Below the pieces are notes generated by a model that was not told the origin of the DNA, did not search any database, and saw only the letters and a program-made list of their open reading frames with translations. The position numbers and the translations under genes were made by a program. A stretch of 38,883 nucleotides of DNA from CAJCIY01 sp964245825 (GTDB taxonomy: Bacteria > Actinomycetota > Actinomycetes > Mycobacteriales > CAJCIY01): contig CAXTNT010000019.1 in the NCBI GenBank assembly GCA_964245825.1, positions 1-38,883 on the forward strand, read 5' to 3'. Of the stretch, positions 1 to 9,607 are shown piece after piece. Each line of letters opens with the position of its first letter. Position 1 is the first letter of the stretch.

Positions 1-218
<218 letters not shown>

Positions 219-292
219 TCACAAACATCAATGCTTCGCGTCCACTGTGCGGTTCCCGAGTTGCGGTCGGTTTCCGACGTCAACTCCATAGA

Positions 293-409
293 GTTTCGGC
301 GGCCATGGCAAGAGGGAAACGCCCGGTCCCATTCCGAACCCGGAAGCTAAGCCTCTCAGCGCCGATGGTACTGCGCGGGGGACTGCGTGGGAGAGTAGGA
401 CGCCGCCGG
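293..409 (+). rRNA. rrf: 5S ribosomal RNA
   Basis: This is a 117-nt 5S rRNA, recognised by its core CCCATTCCGAACCCGGAAGC and the following GCGCCGATGGTACTGC segment. The terminal helix pairs the 5' GTTTCGGCGG-type end with CGCCGCCGGA-type sequence at the 3' end. It is the last gene of the ribosomal operon and is followed 10 bases later by an intrinsic terminator. Confidence 0.94.
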
Positions 410-419
410 ACATCTTCCC

Positions 420-456
420 GACGAGGGCCACCGCACGGTGGCCCTCGTCGTGTTTT
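420..456 (+). terminator. Intrinsic terminator of the rRNA operon
   Basis: A perfect 13-bp GC-rich inverted repeat (GACGAGGGCCACC, loop GCAC, GGTGGCCCTCGTC) is followed at once by GTGTTTT. Its place 10 nt after 5S fits the rrn terminator. It is the only clear hairpin-plus-T-run terminator seen in the window. Confidence 0.9.
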
Positions 457-493
457 CCGGCCGCCGGCGAACCGTCGAACAGGAGGGCCGTCC

Positions 494-1378
494 GTGCCAG
501 AGCGACGCGAGCCGCGACGTCCCGCCGCGGGTGGCGCGCGCGGCGCGGACCGCGGGAGGCCCACTGCCGCCCCGGGAGGAGCTAGCCGCAGTATGCACGG
601 GCGGCCGTCTCAGGGCCGACCGGATCGTCCGGATCGCCTGGGGGGCGACCGTCGCGGCGACCAGCGCGAGGACGCGGCGCGCTCCCCGTCGGGGCCGGCG
701 CCTGTGCTCCCGGACGAGGCCATGCCGGAGTTGCTCGACAGTCGGGTACGGCGCGGCCTCGAGATGCTGGGGCCCGAGCTGGCCCTCCGGGTGGGGCGAC
801 ACCTCGCCGCCGCCGCACTGGCGCTGGACGAGGATCCGGCGGCTGCTCTCGCGCACGCCCGATACGCCCGTCAGCGCGCGCCCAGGCTCGCCGAGACTCG
901 CGAGGCACTCGGCGTCGCGGCCTACGCCGCGGGCGACTTCACGTTGGCCCGGGCGGAGCTGCGTACCGCCCGGCGGATGACCGGCTCAGCCGGCCTGATC
1001 CCGCTGCTGGCCGACTGTGAGCGCGCGCTCGGGCGGCCCGCCGAGGCCGTCGCACTGGCGCGCGCCGACGGGGTGGCCGCCCTGGATCGCCAGGACCAGC
1101 TGGAGCTGCTCCTCGTGGTGGCCGGCGCCCGCCTCGACCTCGGCGAGCCGCTCGAGGCGCTCCGCGTCCTCACCGTGCCCGAGCTCCGCGCCGACGACGA
1201 AGAGGCTCTGGCCGAGCCTGCCATCCTGCGTACCTGGTACGTGTACGCCGAGGTCCTGGCGGCGGCGGGGCGCCCGGAGGAGGCCGCGGCGTGGTTCGCC
1301 CGGGTGGACGGGCTCGACGACGAGATCACCGACGCGGGCGAGCGGCTCGCCGCGCTGACCGCCGCGCCAGAGGGCTGA
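494..1378 (+). CDS. Tetratricopeptide-repeat protein with Arg/Gly/Pro-rich N-terminus
   Basis: This is a 294-residue cytoplasmic protein. Residues 1-80 are basic and low complexity (Arg, Gly, Pro, Asp). Residues 85-290 are Ala/Leu-rich helical repeats of TPR type, including segments such as ALGVAAYAAGDFTLARAELR and ADCERALGRPAEAVALAR. The GTG at 494 is chosen because AGGAGG lies 7 nt upstream. Known Streptomyces homologues also begin with a short M-P-x-x-x-E-P-R-R motif and an Arg/Gly-rich tail. Later ATGs at 593 (GGGAGGAG upstream) and 722 are alternatives. It occupies the position of M. tuberculosis Rv1691, next to the HAD phosphatase. The gene starts only 38 bp after the rRNA terminator. 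Its function is unknown; a role near ribosomes or RNA is only suggested by the basic tail and location. Confidence 0.85.
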   Translation: MPERREPRRPAAGGARGADRGRPTAAPGGASRSMHGRPSQGRPDRPDRLGGDRRGDQREDAARSPSGPAPVLPDEAMPELLDSRVRRGLEMLGPELALRVGRHLAAAALALDEDPAAALAHARYARQRAPRLAETREALGVAAYAAGDFTLARAELRTARRMTGSAGLIPLLADCERALGRPAEAVALARADGVAALDRQDQLELLLVVAGARLDLGEPLEALRVLTVPELRADDEEALAEPAILRTWYVYAEVLAAAGRPEEAAAWFARVDGLDDEITDAGERLAALTAAPEG

Positions 1379-1461
1379 CCACAGCTGCCACCGAGCTGAT
1401 CTCACCGCGCCCCGCGGTGACCGCCCCTCGCCCGGCCGAGTTGGTTGCACCCGCGGGCTTC

Positions 1462-1467
1462 TAGGCT
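1462..1467 (+). promoter_or_regulatory. Candidate -10 box for the HAD phosphatase gene
   Basis: TAGGCT matches the actinobacterial TANNNT -10 pattern and lies in the 137-bp gap before the HAD gene. Transcription would start near 1474. No convincing -35 is visible, so this rests on the -10 and position only. Confidence 0.4.
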
Positions 1468-1515
1468 CGAGGTGGGCCGCGTTCGCCCACCACGATGGGT
1501 ATGGGCGGAGGTGCG

Positions 1516-2526
1516 ATGGGCGAGCAGCCTGCCGCGCCCGGCCTGTCCGCGTCCACGGTGCCGGCGACGCGGTTCGACGTCGCCCTGCTCGACCTCGACG
1601 GGGTGGTTTACATCGGGGACCGGCCGGCGCCGCAGGCGGCCGATGCCCTGGCCGAGGCCCGCCGACGGGGCCTGCGGCTGGAGTTCGTCACGAACAACGC
1701 GCTTCGCACGCCGGCGCAGGTCGCGCAGCGTCTGGTCGCGGTGGGCGTCGCGGCCGGCCCCGATGCCGTGGTGACCAGCGCGCACGCGGCGGCCCGGCTG
1801 ATTCGGGAGCGCCTGGGGCGGGGCGCCACGGTCCTGGTCGCGGGCGGCGAGGGGCTGCGCGTCGCTGTCGCCGACGAGGGCCTGCGCGCCGTCGACTCGG
1901 CGGACGGCCCGCCGGCCGCCGTGGTGCTGGGCTTCGACCCGACCCTGGACTACGCCCGGCTGGCCGAGGCCGGCCTCGCCGCCCGACGGGGCGCGCTGTT
2001 CGTCGCCTGTAACCGCGACGCCACTGTGCCGACCGAGCGCGGACCCATGGCGGGGATGGGCGCGCTGACCGCGATGGTGGCGACAGCGGCCGGCGTCGAG
2101 CCGGTCGTGGCCGGCAAGCCGGAGCCCGCTCTGCACGCCGAGTCGGTGCGCCGGAGCCGGGCCCGACGCCCCCTGGTCGTCGGGGACCGCCTGGACACCG
2201 ACATCGAGGGTGCCCGCAGGGCGGGGACGCCGAGCCTGCTGGTCCTGACCGGCGTGACCGACCTGCCGGCCCTGACAGCAGCGGATCCCCCCCAGCGACC
2301 GGACCTCCTGGCCGCCGACCTTCGAGGGCTGCTGGCGGCCCACCCCGCGGCCACCGCCGGTCGCTGCGCCGAGGCTCGCGCCGTGGTCGAGGACGGGAGG
2401 CTGCGGCTGGTGGCGGGCGACGGCCTCGACCTCGCCCGCGCTGCGGTCACCGCCGTCTGGGCCGCCCGCGATGGCGGGGAGCAGGTCGATGACCTGCGGG
2501 CGCTCGACCAGCTGCCAAAGGGGTGA
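1516..2526 (+). CDS. HAD-superfamily (class IIA) phosphatase, likely glycerol-3-phosphate phosphatase family
   Basis: This is a 336-residue HAD hydrolase of the NagD/p-nitrophenylphosphatase type. Motif I is DLDGVVYIG, with nucleophile Asp26 and acid Asp28. Motif II is the VTNN segment, motif III lies at GKPEPA, and motif IV is VVGDRLDTDIEGA with metal-binding Asp residues. The M. tuberculosis protein at the same position, Rv1692, is an experimentally described glycerol-3-phosphate phosphatase, so a role in recycling glycerophospholipid head groups is inferred from synteny and family. Three in-frame ATGs exist (1495, 1501, 1516); 1516 is preferred because GGAGG lies 4 nt upstream, though that spacing is short. 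All catalytic motifs appear intact. A candidate -10 (TAGGCT) lies upstream. Confidence 0.88.
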   Translation: MGEQPAAPGLSASTVPATRFDVALLDLDGVVYIGDRPAPQAADALAEARRRGLRLEFVTNNALRTPAQVAQRLVAVGVAAGPDAVVTSAHAAARLIRERLGRGATVLVAGGEGLRVAVADEGLRAVDSADGPPAAVVLGFDPTLDYARLAEAGLAARRGALFVACNRDATVPTERGPMAGMGALTAMVATAAGVEPVVAGKPEPALHAESVRRSRARRPLVVGDRLDTDIEGARRAGTPSLLVLTGVTDLPALTAADPPQRPDLLAADLRGLLAAHPAATAGRCAEARAVVEDGRLRLVAGDGLDLARAAVTAVWAARDGGEQVDDLRALDQLPKG

Positions 2527-2558
2527 GCCCGGCGGAGAGGCGCGCGCCACCGGACCCG

Positions 2559-2897
2559 TCAGAACAGGGAGCGGAGCCGCAAGAGGTCCAGCGGGCTCGC
2601 CTCGATCCGCAGGCGGCCGGCCGCCCAGGCGCCCGCCGCGTTCAGTCCGCCCGCGGCGAGCGCCACCAGGTCGTCGCTGCTGCAGGCCAGCCGGATCTGG
2701 GCACGCGTGCCGTCACCGGCCACGACGTCGACCAGCTGCCCGTCCACGATGCGTCCCGCGAACGTCGTCCCGAGGTCGGTGACCGTCAGGGACAGGGTCC
2801 GGTCGTGGCTGTGTCGGGACCGCGTGTCCGGGTCCACTGTCGCCAGCTTGGCGGCGAGCCCCGTCAACGCCGCGCGGCAGTCCTCGACGGTCGCCAT
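2559..2897 (-). CDS. Small SCP2 (sterol-carrier)-like domain protein
   Basis: This is a 112-residue single-domain protein on the minus strand. The middle has the features of a bacterial SCP2-like fold: an RTLSLTVTDLGTTFAGRIVDGQLVDV-type beta region (residues ~33-58) and the helical end SSDDLVALAAGGLNAAGAW. Similar small SCP2-domain genes lie beside the TPR/HAD/tlyA genes in Streptomyces-type genomes. The fold binds hydrophobic ligands in characterised members; no ligand can be inferred here. It is convergent with the HAD gene and divergent from the phasin-like gene. A minus-strand TAGGGT at 2960-2955 could be its -10. The ATG start is clear but the ribosome-binding site is weak. Confidence 0.75.
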   Translation of the reverse strand: MATVEDCRAALTGLAAKLATVDPDTRSRHSHDRTLSLTVTDLGTTFAGRIVDGQLVDVVAGDGTRAQIRLACSSDDLVALAAGGLNAAGAWAAGRLRIEASPLDLLRLRSLF

Positions 2898-2954
2898 CGC
2901 CGTGGCTCTCGCTTCCTGACAGGGATCGGGGCCACCGCATCGGGGCCTGCGCGA

Positions 2955-2990
2955 ACCCTAGCCACGTCCGTAGGCCGCAGCGGTTACCGT
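2955..2990. promoter_or_regulatory. Divergent promoter region (SCP2-like gene / phasin-like gene)
   Basis: Two TANNNT-type -10 candidates face apart in the 125-bp divergent gap: TAGGGT on the minus strand (2960 to 2955) for the SCP2-like gene and TACCGT on the plus strand (2985-2990) for the phasin-like gene. Neither has a good -35 match. Confidence 0.35.
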
Positions 2991-3022
2991 GCGCCGAGGA
3001 ACCCGACGCGGAGGAGACTGGC

Positions 3023-3532
3023 ATGGTGCGTGACGCGGTCCGGGGCTATGCGGCCCTGGTGGCGGGGGCCGGCACGATGACCCGCCAGCGTGCCCTCGGG
3101 CTGGCCCGCGCGCTGGTCAGCGGCGGCGGCGCGACCGCCGAGCAGGTCGGCGCGCTCGCCGATGACCTTGTCAGCACGAGCAGGGCCAACCGCGAGGCGG
3201 TCGCCGGCCTGGTCCGCCTCGAGGTCGAGCGCGCGCTGGGCCGACTGGGCTTGGCCACGACCGAGGACGTACGGGCCCTCACCGCTCGGCTCGCCGCCGT
3301 CGAGTCCGCTGCGCGGAGCGCGCAGGCGTCGGAGCTGCCGAGACGGCTCCCCGCTGCGCCGACCGCAGGCGGTGTGCCGACCGCCACGGCCACGCCCACC
3401 GGGCCCACTGGTCCGACCGCGGGCAAGGGCGCGACGAAGACCGGTAAGGGCGCGAGGAAGAGCAGCGCCAAGAGCGCGACCGCGGTGCGCAAGGCCGACG
3501 GCAAGACCGGCCCCGCCGGGACCTCCCCGTGA
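3023..3532 (+). CDS. Phasin-like helical protein with lysine/alanine-rich C-terminal tail
   Basis: This is a 169-residue protein. Residues 1-100 are predicted amphipathic helix (ALGLARALVSGGG, ALADDLVSTSRANREAVAGL, LVRLEVERALGRLGLAT), resembling the phasin / polyhydroxyalkanoate-granule-associated family found in actinobacteria. Residues ~110-169 are low-complexity Pro/Thr/Ala, then Lys-rich (GKGARKSSAKSA), like histone-like nucleoid-binding tails. The ATG has GGAGGAG 6 nt upstream. The stop overlaps the start of a 48-codon ORF, which in turn overlaps tlyA, so the four genes from here to nadK look like one translationally coupled operon. No polymer-synthesis gene is nearby, so granule binding is only a family-level suggestion; DNA or rRNA contact through the basic tail is equally possible. 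Confidence 0.75.
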   Translation: MVRDAVRGYAALVAGAGTMTRQRALGLARALVSGGGATAEQVGALADDLVSTSRANREAVAGLVRLEVERALGRLGLATTEDVRALTARLAAVESAARSAQASELPRRLPAAPTAGGVPTATATPTGPTGPTAGKGATKTGKGARKSSAKSATAVRKADGKTGPAGTSP

Positions 3533-3675
3533 GTTTCGGCGAGGAACCCTCCGGTGAGAGCCAGGGCGACCCCAGCCTGGACGACCCACCGGCCGACCTG
3601 CTGGCGCAGGCCGACCTCCTCGATCGGGTGGAGGCCGAGCTGCGGACGGCACTGGGCTCCCTGGACGGCCGGTGA
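3529..3675 (+). CDS. Small acidic protein (48 aa), Rv1693-position ORF
   Basis: A GTG-started ORF of 48 codons fills the gap between the phasin-like gene and tlyA. It overlaps both by GTGA (3529-3532 and 3672-3675). The product begins MSFGEEPSGESQ, is acidic, and ends in a likely amphipathic helix (ADLLDRVEAELRTALGSL). M. tuberculosis has a similarly small conserved gene, Rv1693, at exactly this position before tlyA, which supports it being real. The perfect 4-base overlaps at both ends also argue for translation. Function is unknown. The composition suggests a short helix that docks on a partner, but nothing in the sequence names it. Confidence 0.7.
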   Translation: MSFGEEPSGESQGDPSLDDPPADLLAQADLLDRVEAELRTALGSLDGR

Positions 3676-4502
3676 CCGCCAGGACCCGCCCGGCCGGCGA
3701 GCGCAGCAGACTCGATGTGGAGCTGGTACGCCGGGGGCTGGTGTCGAGCCGTACCCGGGCGGCTGCGCTGGTCGCCGCCGGGCGGGTCGAGGCCGCGGGC
3801 GCAGCGGTGCACCGCGCTGCGGTCCGGGTCGACGCCGGCACGGCCCTGCGCGTCCTGCCCGCCCCACCGGCGGACCCCGATCGCGTCTCCCGCGGGGGGC
3901 GCAAGCTGGCAGCGGCCCTCGCCGCCTTCGGCGTCGGCGCGGCCCCGCTGACGGTGACCGGTCGCCGTTGCCTGGACGCCGGCGCATCCACCGGCGGGTT
4001 CACGGAGGTGCTGCTGCACGCCGGGGCCAGCCACGTGGCGGCGGTCGACGTGGGCCACGGACAGCTCGTCGAGGCGCTGCGCCTCGACCCGCGGGTGACG
4101 GCGCAGGACGGTCGCAACGTCCGCGACCTCCTGCCCGCGGACCTCGGCGGCCCGGTCGACCTCGCGGTCGTCGACCTCTCGTTCATCTCGCTGCGCCTGG
4201 TGTTGCCGGCGCTCGCCGCGTGCATCCGGCCGGCCGGCGACCTGGTCGCGTTGGTGAAGCCCCAGTTCGAGGTGGGGCGCGAGCGGCTCGGACGCGGCGG
4301 GGTCGTCCGCGACGGGGAACTGCACGCCGACGCGCTCCGTACCGTCGTCCGGGCCGCAGCCACCGAGGGGCTCGCGCCGCGGGGGCTGATCCGGTCGCCG
4401 GTCGCCGGCCAGCACGGCAACGCGGAGTTCCTGCTCTGGCTCGCCCGGGCCGGCGGCAGGCTCGACGTCGAGCGGGCCATCGACGCGGTCGTCGCGACGT
4501 GA
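3672..4502 (+). CDS. tlyA: 16S/23S rRNA 2'-O-cytidine methyltransferase TlyA
   Basis: This is a 276-residue protein with an N-terminal S4 RNA-binding domain (RLDVELVRRGLVSSRTRAAAL, residues ~12-70) and an RrmJ/FtsJ-like methyltransferase domain (from ~residue 80). The SAM-binding loop is CLDAGASTGGFTEVLL and the acidic loop VAAVDVGHGQL. The KDKE-type catalytic set is visible as GGRKL, VVDLSF, VKPQFE and NAEFLLW. TlyA 2'-O-methylates 16S C1409 and 23S C1920 (E. coli numbering), and its loss gives capreomycin resistance in mycobacteria. The GTG start overlaps the preceding small ORF and the stop overlaps nadK, so it is coupled on both sides. Length and motifs match the family. Confidence 0.95.
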   Translation: MTARTRPAGERSRLDVELVRRGLVSSRTRAAALVAAGRVEAAGAAVHRAAVRVDAGTALRVLPAPPADPDRVSRGGRKLAAALAAFGVGAAPLTVTGRRCLDAGASTGGFTEVLLHAGASHVAAVDVGHGQLVEALRLDPRVTAQDGRNVRDLLPADLGGPVDLAVVDLSFISLRLVLPALAACIRPAGDLVALVKPQFEVGRERLGRGGVVRDGELHADALRTVVRAAATEGLAPRGLIRSPVAGQHGNAEFLLWLARAGGRLDVERAIDAVVAT

Positions 4503-5413
4503 GGCGGGTCCTGCTCGTCACTCATACGGGCCGGATACCGGCCCGGGAGGCGGCGGCCCACGTCGTCACCCGGCTCGCGGCCGCCGGGGTCGAGGTGGCC
4601 GCCGCCGGCCACGGGGAGGGCAGTGGTGGCGCCGTAGACGTCGACCTCGACGTCGCCCGCGGCTGCGAGCTGGTGCTCGTCCTGGGTGGGGACGGCACGC
4701 TGCTGCGGGGCGCCGAGCTGGCCCGCAGCGCCGACGTGCCGCTGCTGGGCGTGAACCTCGGCCACGTCGGCTTCCTAGCCGAGGCCGAGCCGGCCGACCT
4801 GGACTGGACGATCGATCGGGTGCTGGCGGGGGACTACGCGGTCGAGGAGCGGATGACCCTCGACGTGGCCGTCACCTCCGAAGGGCGGCCGGTGGACGCC
4901 GGCTGGGCGTTGAACGACGCCGTCGTCAGCAAGTCCGACCGGAGCCGGATGCTCGACTGCGTGCTGGCCGTCGACGACCGACCGGTGTCCCAGTTCGGCT
5001 GCGACGCGGTCGTCTGCGCCACCCCCACCGGCTCGACCGCGTACGCCTTCTCCGGCGGGGGACCCATCGTCTGGCCTGAGCTCGAGGCCCTGCTGGTCGT
5101 CCCGATCAGCGCGCACGCCTTGTTCGCGCGCCCGCTCGTGATCGCGCCGCAGAGCGTGCTGACCCTCGACGTCCTGGATCGCGGCGACGAGTCGGCACCG
5201 GTCCGGCTCTGGTGCGACGGTCGCCGTCTCGCGGAGCTGCCCCCCGACGCCCGGGTGACGGTGACCCGCGGCGTGCAGCCGGTCCGCCTGGCCCGGCTCC
5301 GGGAGCGGCCGTTCGGGGACCGGCTGGTGGCCAAGTTCGCGCTGCCGGTGGCGGGGTGGCGCGGCGCGGCCGACGGGGGACGGGCCAGCGGCGACGACGG
5401 CCCGGCCGCCTAG
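4499..5413 (+). CDS. nadK: NAD kinase
   Basis: This 304-residue enzyme phosphorylates NAD to NADP using ATP or polyphosphate. The GGDGT motif (residues 63-67, catalytic Asp65) is followed by NLGHVGFL, the NAD-contact segment ALNDAVVSK and the conserved glycine-rich TPTGSTAYAFSGGGPIVWP. The Asn-Asp in ALND is the usual Asn-Glu, a conservative change. The GTG at 4499 overlaps the tlyA stop (GTGA), giving the normal N-terminus RRVLLVTHTGR. The last ~20 residues are a low-complexity tail. The TAG stop doubles as the start of a TAGTCT -10 box for the next gene, recN. Confidence 0.95.
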   Translation: MRRVLLVTHTGRIPAREAAAHVVTRLAAAGVEVAAAGHGEGSGGAVDVDLDVARGCELVLVLGGDGTLLRGAELARSADVPLLGVNLGHVGFLAEAEPADLDWTIDRVLAGDYAVEERMTLDVAVTSEGRPVDAGWALNDAVVSKSDRSRMLDCVLAVDDRPVSQFGCDAVVCATPTGSTAYAFSGGGPIVWPELEALLVVPISAHALFARPLVIAPQSVLTLDVLDRGDESAPVRLWCDGRRLAELPPDARVTVTRGVQPVRLARLRERPFGDRLVAKFALPVAGWRGAADGGRASGDDGPAA

Positions 5414-5416
5414 TCT
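5411..5416 (+). promoter_or_regulatory. -10 box for leaderless recN transcript
   Basis: TAGTCT starts on the nadK stop codon and ends 6 nt before the recN GTG, so transcription would begin at or next to the start codon. recN lacks a Shine-Dalgarno sequence, which fits a leaderless mRNA. No -35 and no LexA-type TCGAAC-N4-GTTCGA box is seen. Confidence 0.55.
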
Positions 5417-5422
5417 CGGCCC

Positions 5423-7111
5423 GTGCTCGAGGAGATCCGCATCGCCGATCTCGGCGTGATCGCCCTGGCCGCGGTTCCTCTCGGGCCGGGTCTCACGGTG
5501 CTGACGGGCGAGACGGGCGCCGGCAAGACCATGGTCCTGACCGGCCTTGCGCTGCTGCTGGGTGGTCGGGCCGACAGCGGTCTGGTCCGACCCGGCGCGA
5601 CCAGGGCCGTCGTGGAGGGTCGGTGGCGGCTGCCGCCGGATCATCCCGGGCTGGCCACTGCGCTGGCCGCCGGGGCCGAGCTGGACGAGGACGGCGCGCT
5701 GGTGGTGGTCCGCACCGTGGGTGTGGAGGGCCGTAGCCGAGCCGTCCTCGGTGGTGTGGGCGTGCCGGCGTCGGTCCTCGCCGACCTCGGCGAGGATCTG
5801 GTGGCCGTCCACGGTCAGGCCGACCAGCAACGGCTCGGACAGCCGTCCGTGCAACGCGACCTGATCGACCGCTTCGGCGGGGCGCCGCTGGCGGAGGTGC
5901 TCGCCGCGTACCGGGACGCCTACGCGGCGCTCATGGCCGCCCGGACGCAGACCGCCATGCTCACCGACCGGGCCGACGAGCGGGCGCTCGAGGCCGACGG
6001 GCTGAGGCACGGCCTGGCGGTGGTGTCCGCGCTCGCCCCGCTGCCGGGTGAGGAGGCCGAGACCGCCGCTCTGGTCGCCCGGCTGGGCAACGCCGAGGCC
6101 CTCGCCGCCGCGACCCGGGAGGCGTACGCCCGGCTTGCCGACGCGGAGGACGGTGACGCTCGGGCCCACCTCGTCGCCGCGGCCCGGGGGATCCGGGCCG
6201 CGGCCGCGCTCGACCCGGGGCTGGGCGAGCTGGCGGGGCGCCTCGAGGAGCTGACGGTGCTGCTGACCGAGGCCGCCAGCGAGCTCAGCGGGTACGCCGA
6301 CGGGCTGGTCGTGGACCCTGCTGTGCTTGCGGCCGCGCACGAGCGGACCGCCGCCCTGGGGGCTGCGGTGCGCCGCTACGTCCCCGGCGGGGATGCCGCC
6401 GCCCTCGGCGCCTGGGCGCAGGAGGCGGCCGTCCGGGTGGCCGAGCTGGACGGTGATGCCGACCGGCGGGCCGAGCTGACCGCTCACCTTGCGGAGCTGA
6501 CCGCGACGCAGCGGCAGTGCGCGGCCGCACTGACGTCGGCCCGCGCCGAGGCGGCCGCCCGGCTCGTCCGGGCCGCGAACGGCGAGCTGGCCGCACTGGC
6601 GCTCGGGGGGGCGCAGCTGCGCGCCGAGCTCGCGCCGTCCGAGCCCGGCCCGACTGGTGCCGACGCGCTCGGCCTGCTGTTCGCGGCGCACCCGAGCGCG
6701 CCCGAACGGCCGCTCGGCCGCGCCGCGTCGGGTGGGGAGCGCTCGCGACTGATGTTGGCGCTGGAGGTCGTGCTGGCGGCGGCCGACCCGGTGCCGACGA
6801 TGGTCTTCGACGAGGTGGACGCCGGCGTCGGCGGCGCCGCCGCCGTCGAGGTCGGCCGGCGGCTGGCACGCCTGGGCGGCAGTCACCAGGTGTTGGTCGT
6901 GACGCACCTCGCGCAGGTCGCGGCCTTTGCCGGCCAGCACGTCCGGGTCGAGAAGTCCGCCGGCGGCGGGGTGACCAGCAGCGACGTCACGGTGCTCACC
7001 GGGTCCGACCGTCGTCGGGAGCTGGCCCGCATGCTCGGTGGCCTGATCGACAGTGGCGCTGCGCTGGAGACCGCGGGCGAGTTGCTGGCCCTCGGCGCCG
7101 ACGCGCCCTGA
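5423..7111 (+). CDS. recN: DNA repair protein RecN
   Basis: This is a 562-residue SMC-like ATPase that acts at DNA double-strand breaks. It has an N-terminal Walker A (GETGAGKT, residues 29-36), a long Ala/Glu/Arg-rich helical middle (residues ~150-390) likely forming the short coiled coil, the ABC signature SGGERSR (436-442) and Walker B VFDEVD (461-466). A D-loop/H-loop region follows, including VVTHLAQVAAFA. All ATPase motifs are intact and length is normal. GTG at 5423 has no ribosome-binding site but a -10 box 6 nt upstream. In M. tuberculosis two further genes (Rv1697, Rv1698) separate recN from pyrG; here only 116 bp do. Confidence 0.95.
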   Translation: MLEEIRIADLGVIALAAVPLGPGLTVLTGETGAGKTMVLTGLALLLGGRADSGLVRPGATRAVVEGRWRLPPDHPGLATALAAGAELDEDGALVVVRTVGVEGRSRAVLGGVGVPASVLADLGEDLVAVHGQADQQRLGQPSVQRDLIDRFGGAPLAEVLAAYRDAYAALMAARTQTAMLTDRADERALEADGLRHGLAVVSALAPLPGEEAETAALVARLGNAEALAAATREAYARLADAEDGDARAHLVAAARGIRAAAALDPGLGELAGRLEELTVLLTEAASELSGYADGLVVDPAVLAAAHERTAALGAAVRRYVPGGDAAALGAWAQEAAVRVAELDGDADRRAELTAHLAELTATQRQCAAALTSARAEAAARLVRAANGELAALALGGAQLRAELAPSEPGPTGADALGLLFAAHPSAPERPLGRAASGGERSRLMLALEVVLAAADPVPTMVFDEVDAGVGGAAAVEVGRRLARLGGSHQVLVVTHLAQVAAFAGQHVRVEKSAGGGVTSSDVTVLTGSDRRRELARMLGGLIDSGAALETAGELLALGADAP

Positions 7112-7140
7112 GACTGCCGGGCAAGGCTTCGGTGCGGTGT

Positions 7141-7146
7141 TACCGT
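7141..7146 (+). promoter_or_regulatory. Candidate -10 box for pyrG
   Basis: TACCGT fits the TANNNT pattern and lies in the 116-bp recN-pyrG gap, which would place the transcript start near 7153 and give pyrG a ~75-nt leader. The -35 region has no clear match. Confidence 0.35.
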
Positions 7147-7227
7147 GAACGCCCGTGGACTCCGGCCGCCCGGCCGTGCGCGTTTCGCCGCTTCAGCTCT
7201 GCGCAGACCCACGGAAACGAGATCCAG

Positions 7228-8906
<1,679 letters not shown>

Positions 8907-8910
<4 letters not shown>

Positions 8911-9503
8911 GTGCGCCGCGGACGCTGGCCAGCGAGGAGATCTTCCGGGGTCGCGTCATCGCCCTGCGTACCGACACCGTCGCGCTGCCGGACGGAAGTA
9001 CCGTCCGACGCGAGGTGGTCGGGCATCCGGGTGCGGTCGGGGTGCTCGCACTCGACGAGGCCGGCCGGGTCGCGCTGCTCGAGCAGTACCGCCACCCGGT
9101 GGGGCAGCGGCTGTGGGAGCTGCCGGCCGGCCTGCTGGACGTGCCCGGCGAGCCGGCCCAGGTCTGCGCCGCCCGCGAGCTGGTCGAGGAGGCGGGGTTG
9201 GCGGCAGCCGACTGGGCGGTGCTCGTCGACACCCTGACCTCGCCCGGCATGACCGACGAGGCCACGCGGGTGTTCCTGGCCCGCGGGCTCACGCCCGTGC
9301 CCCGGCCACCGGGCCACGCCGAGGAGGCGGACCTCGTGCTGGCCTGGGTGCCGTTGGTGGACGCGGTGAGCAGGGTGCTGGCGGGCGAGATCCGCAACGC
9401 CCTGTGCTGCGTGGGAGTGCTCGCCGCGGCCCGGGCCCAGGGCGACGGCTTTGCCGGGCTGCGTCCGGTCGACGCCCCCTGGCCGGACCGCCGGAGCGGC
9501 TGA
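8907..9503 (+). CDS. Nudix hydrolase, ADP-ribose pyrophosphatase type
   Basis: This is a 198-residue Nudix protein. The Nudix box is the segment from GLLDVPGE through AARELVEEAGL, preceded by LEQYRHPVGQRLWELPAG as in ADP-ribose pyrophosphatases. The spacing between the box Gly and first Glu appears one residue longer than the general consensus. The equivalent gene after pyrG in M. tuberculosis, Rv1700, is a characterised ADP-ribose pyrophosphatase. By family and synteny this enzyme likely hydrolyses ADP-ribose to AMP and ribose-5-phosphate. GTG overlaps the pyrG stop, so translation is probably coupled. Confidence 0.9.
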
Positions 9504-9509
9504 CCCGCC

Positions 9510-9515
9510 TAGACT
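9510..9515 (+). promoter_or_regulatory. Candidate -10 box for ald
   Basis: TAGACT lies just after the Nudix gene stop and would start a transcript near 9522, giving ald an ~86-nt leader. No clear -35 is visible. Confidence 0.4.
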
Positions 9516-9607
9516 CAGCGCGCCGGGAGGTGAGCTCGCCGGGGCAACAACGGTTGGCCCGGCGCCGGTCGCGGCGATCGGCAGGCCCGACGGAGAGGAC
9601 CGCACTC

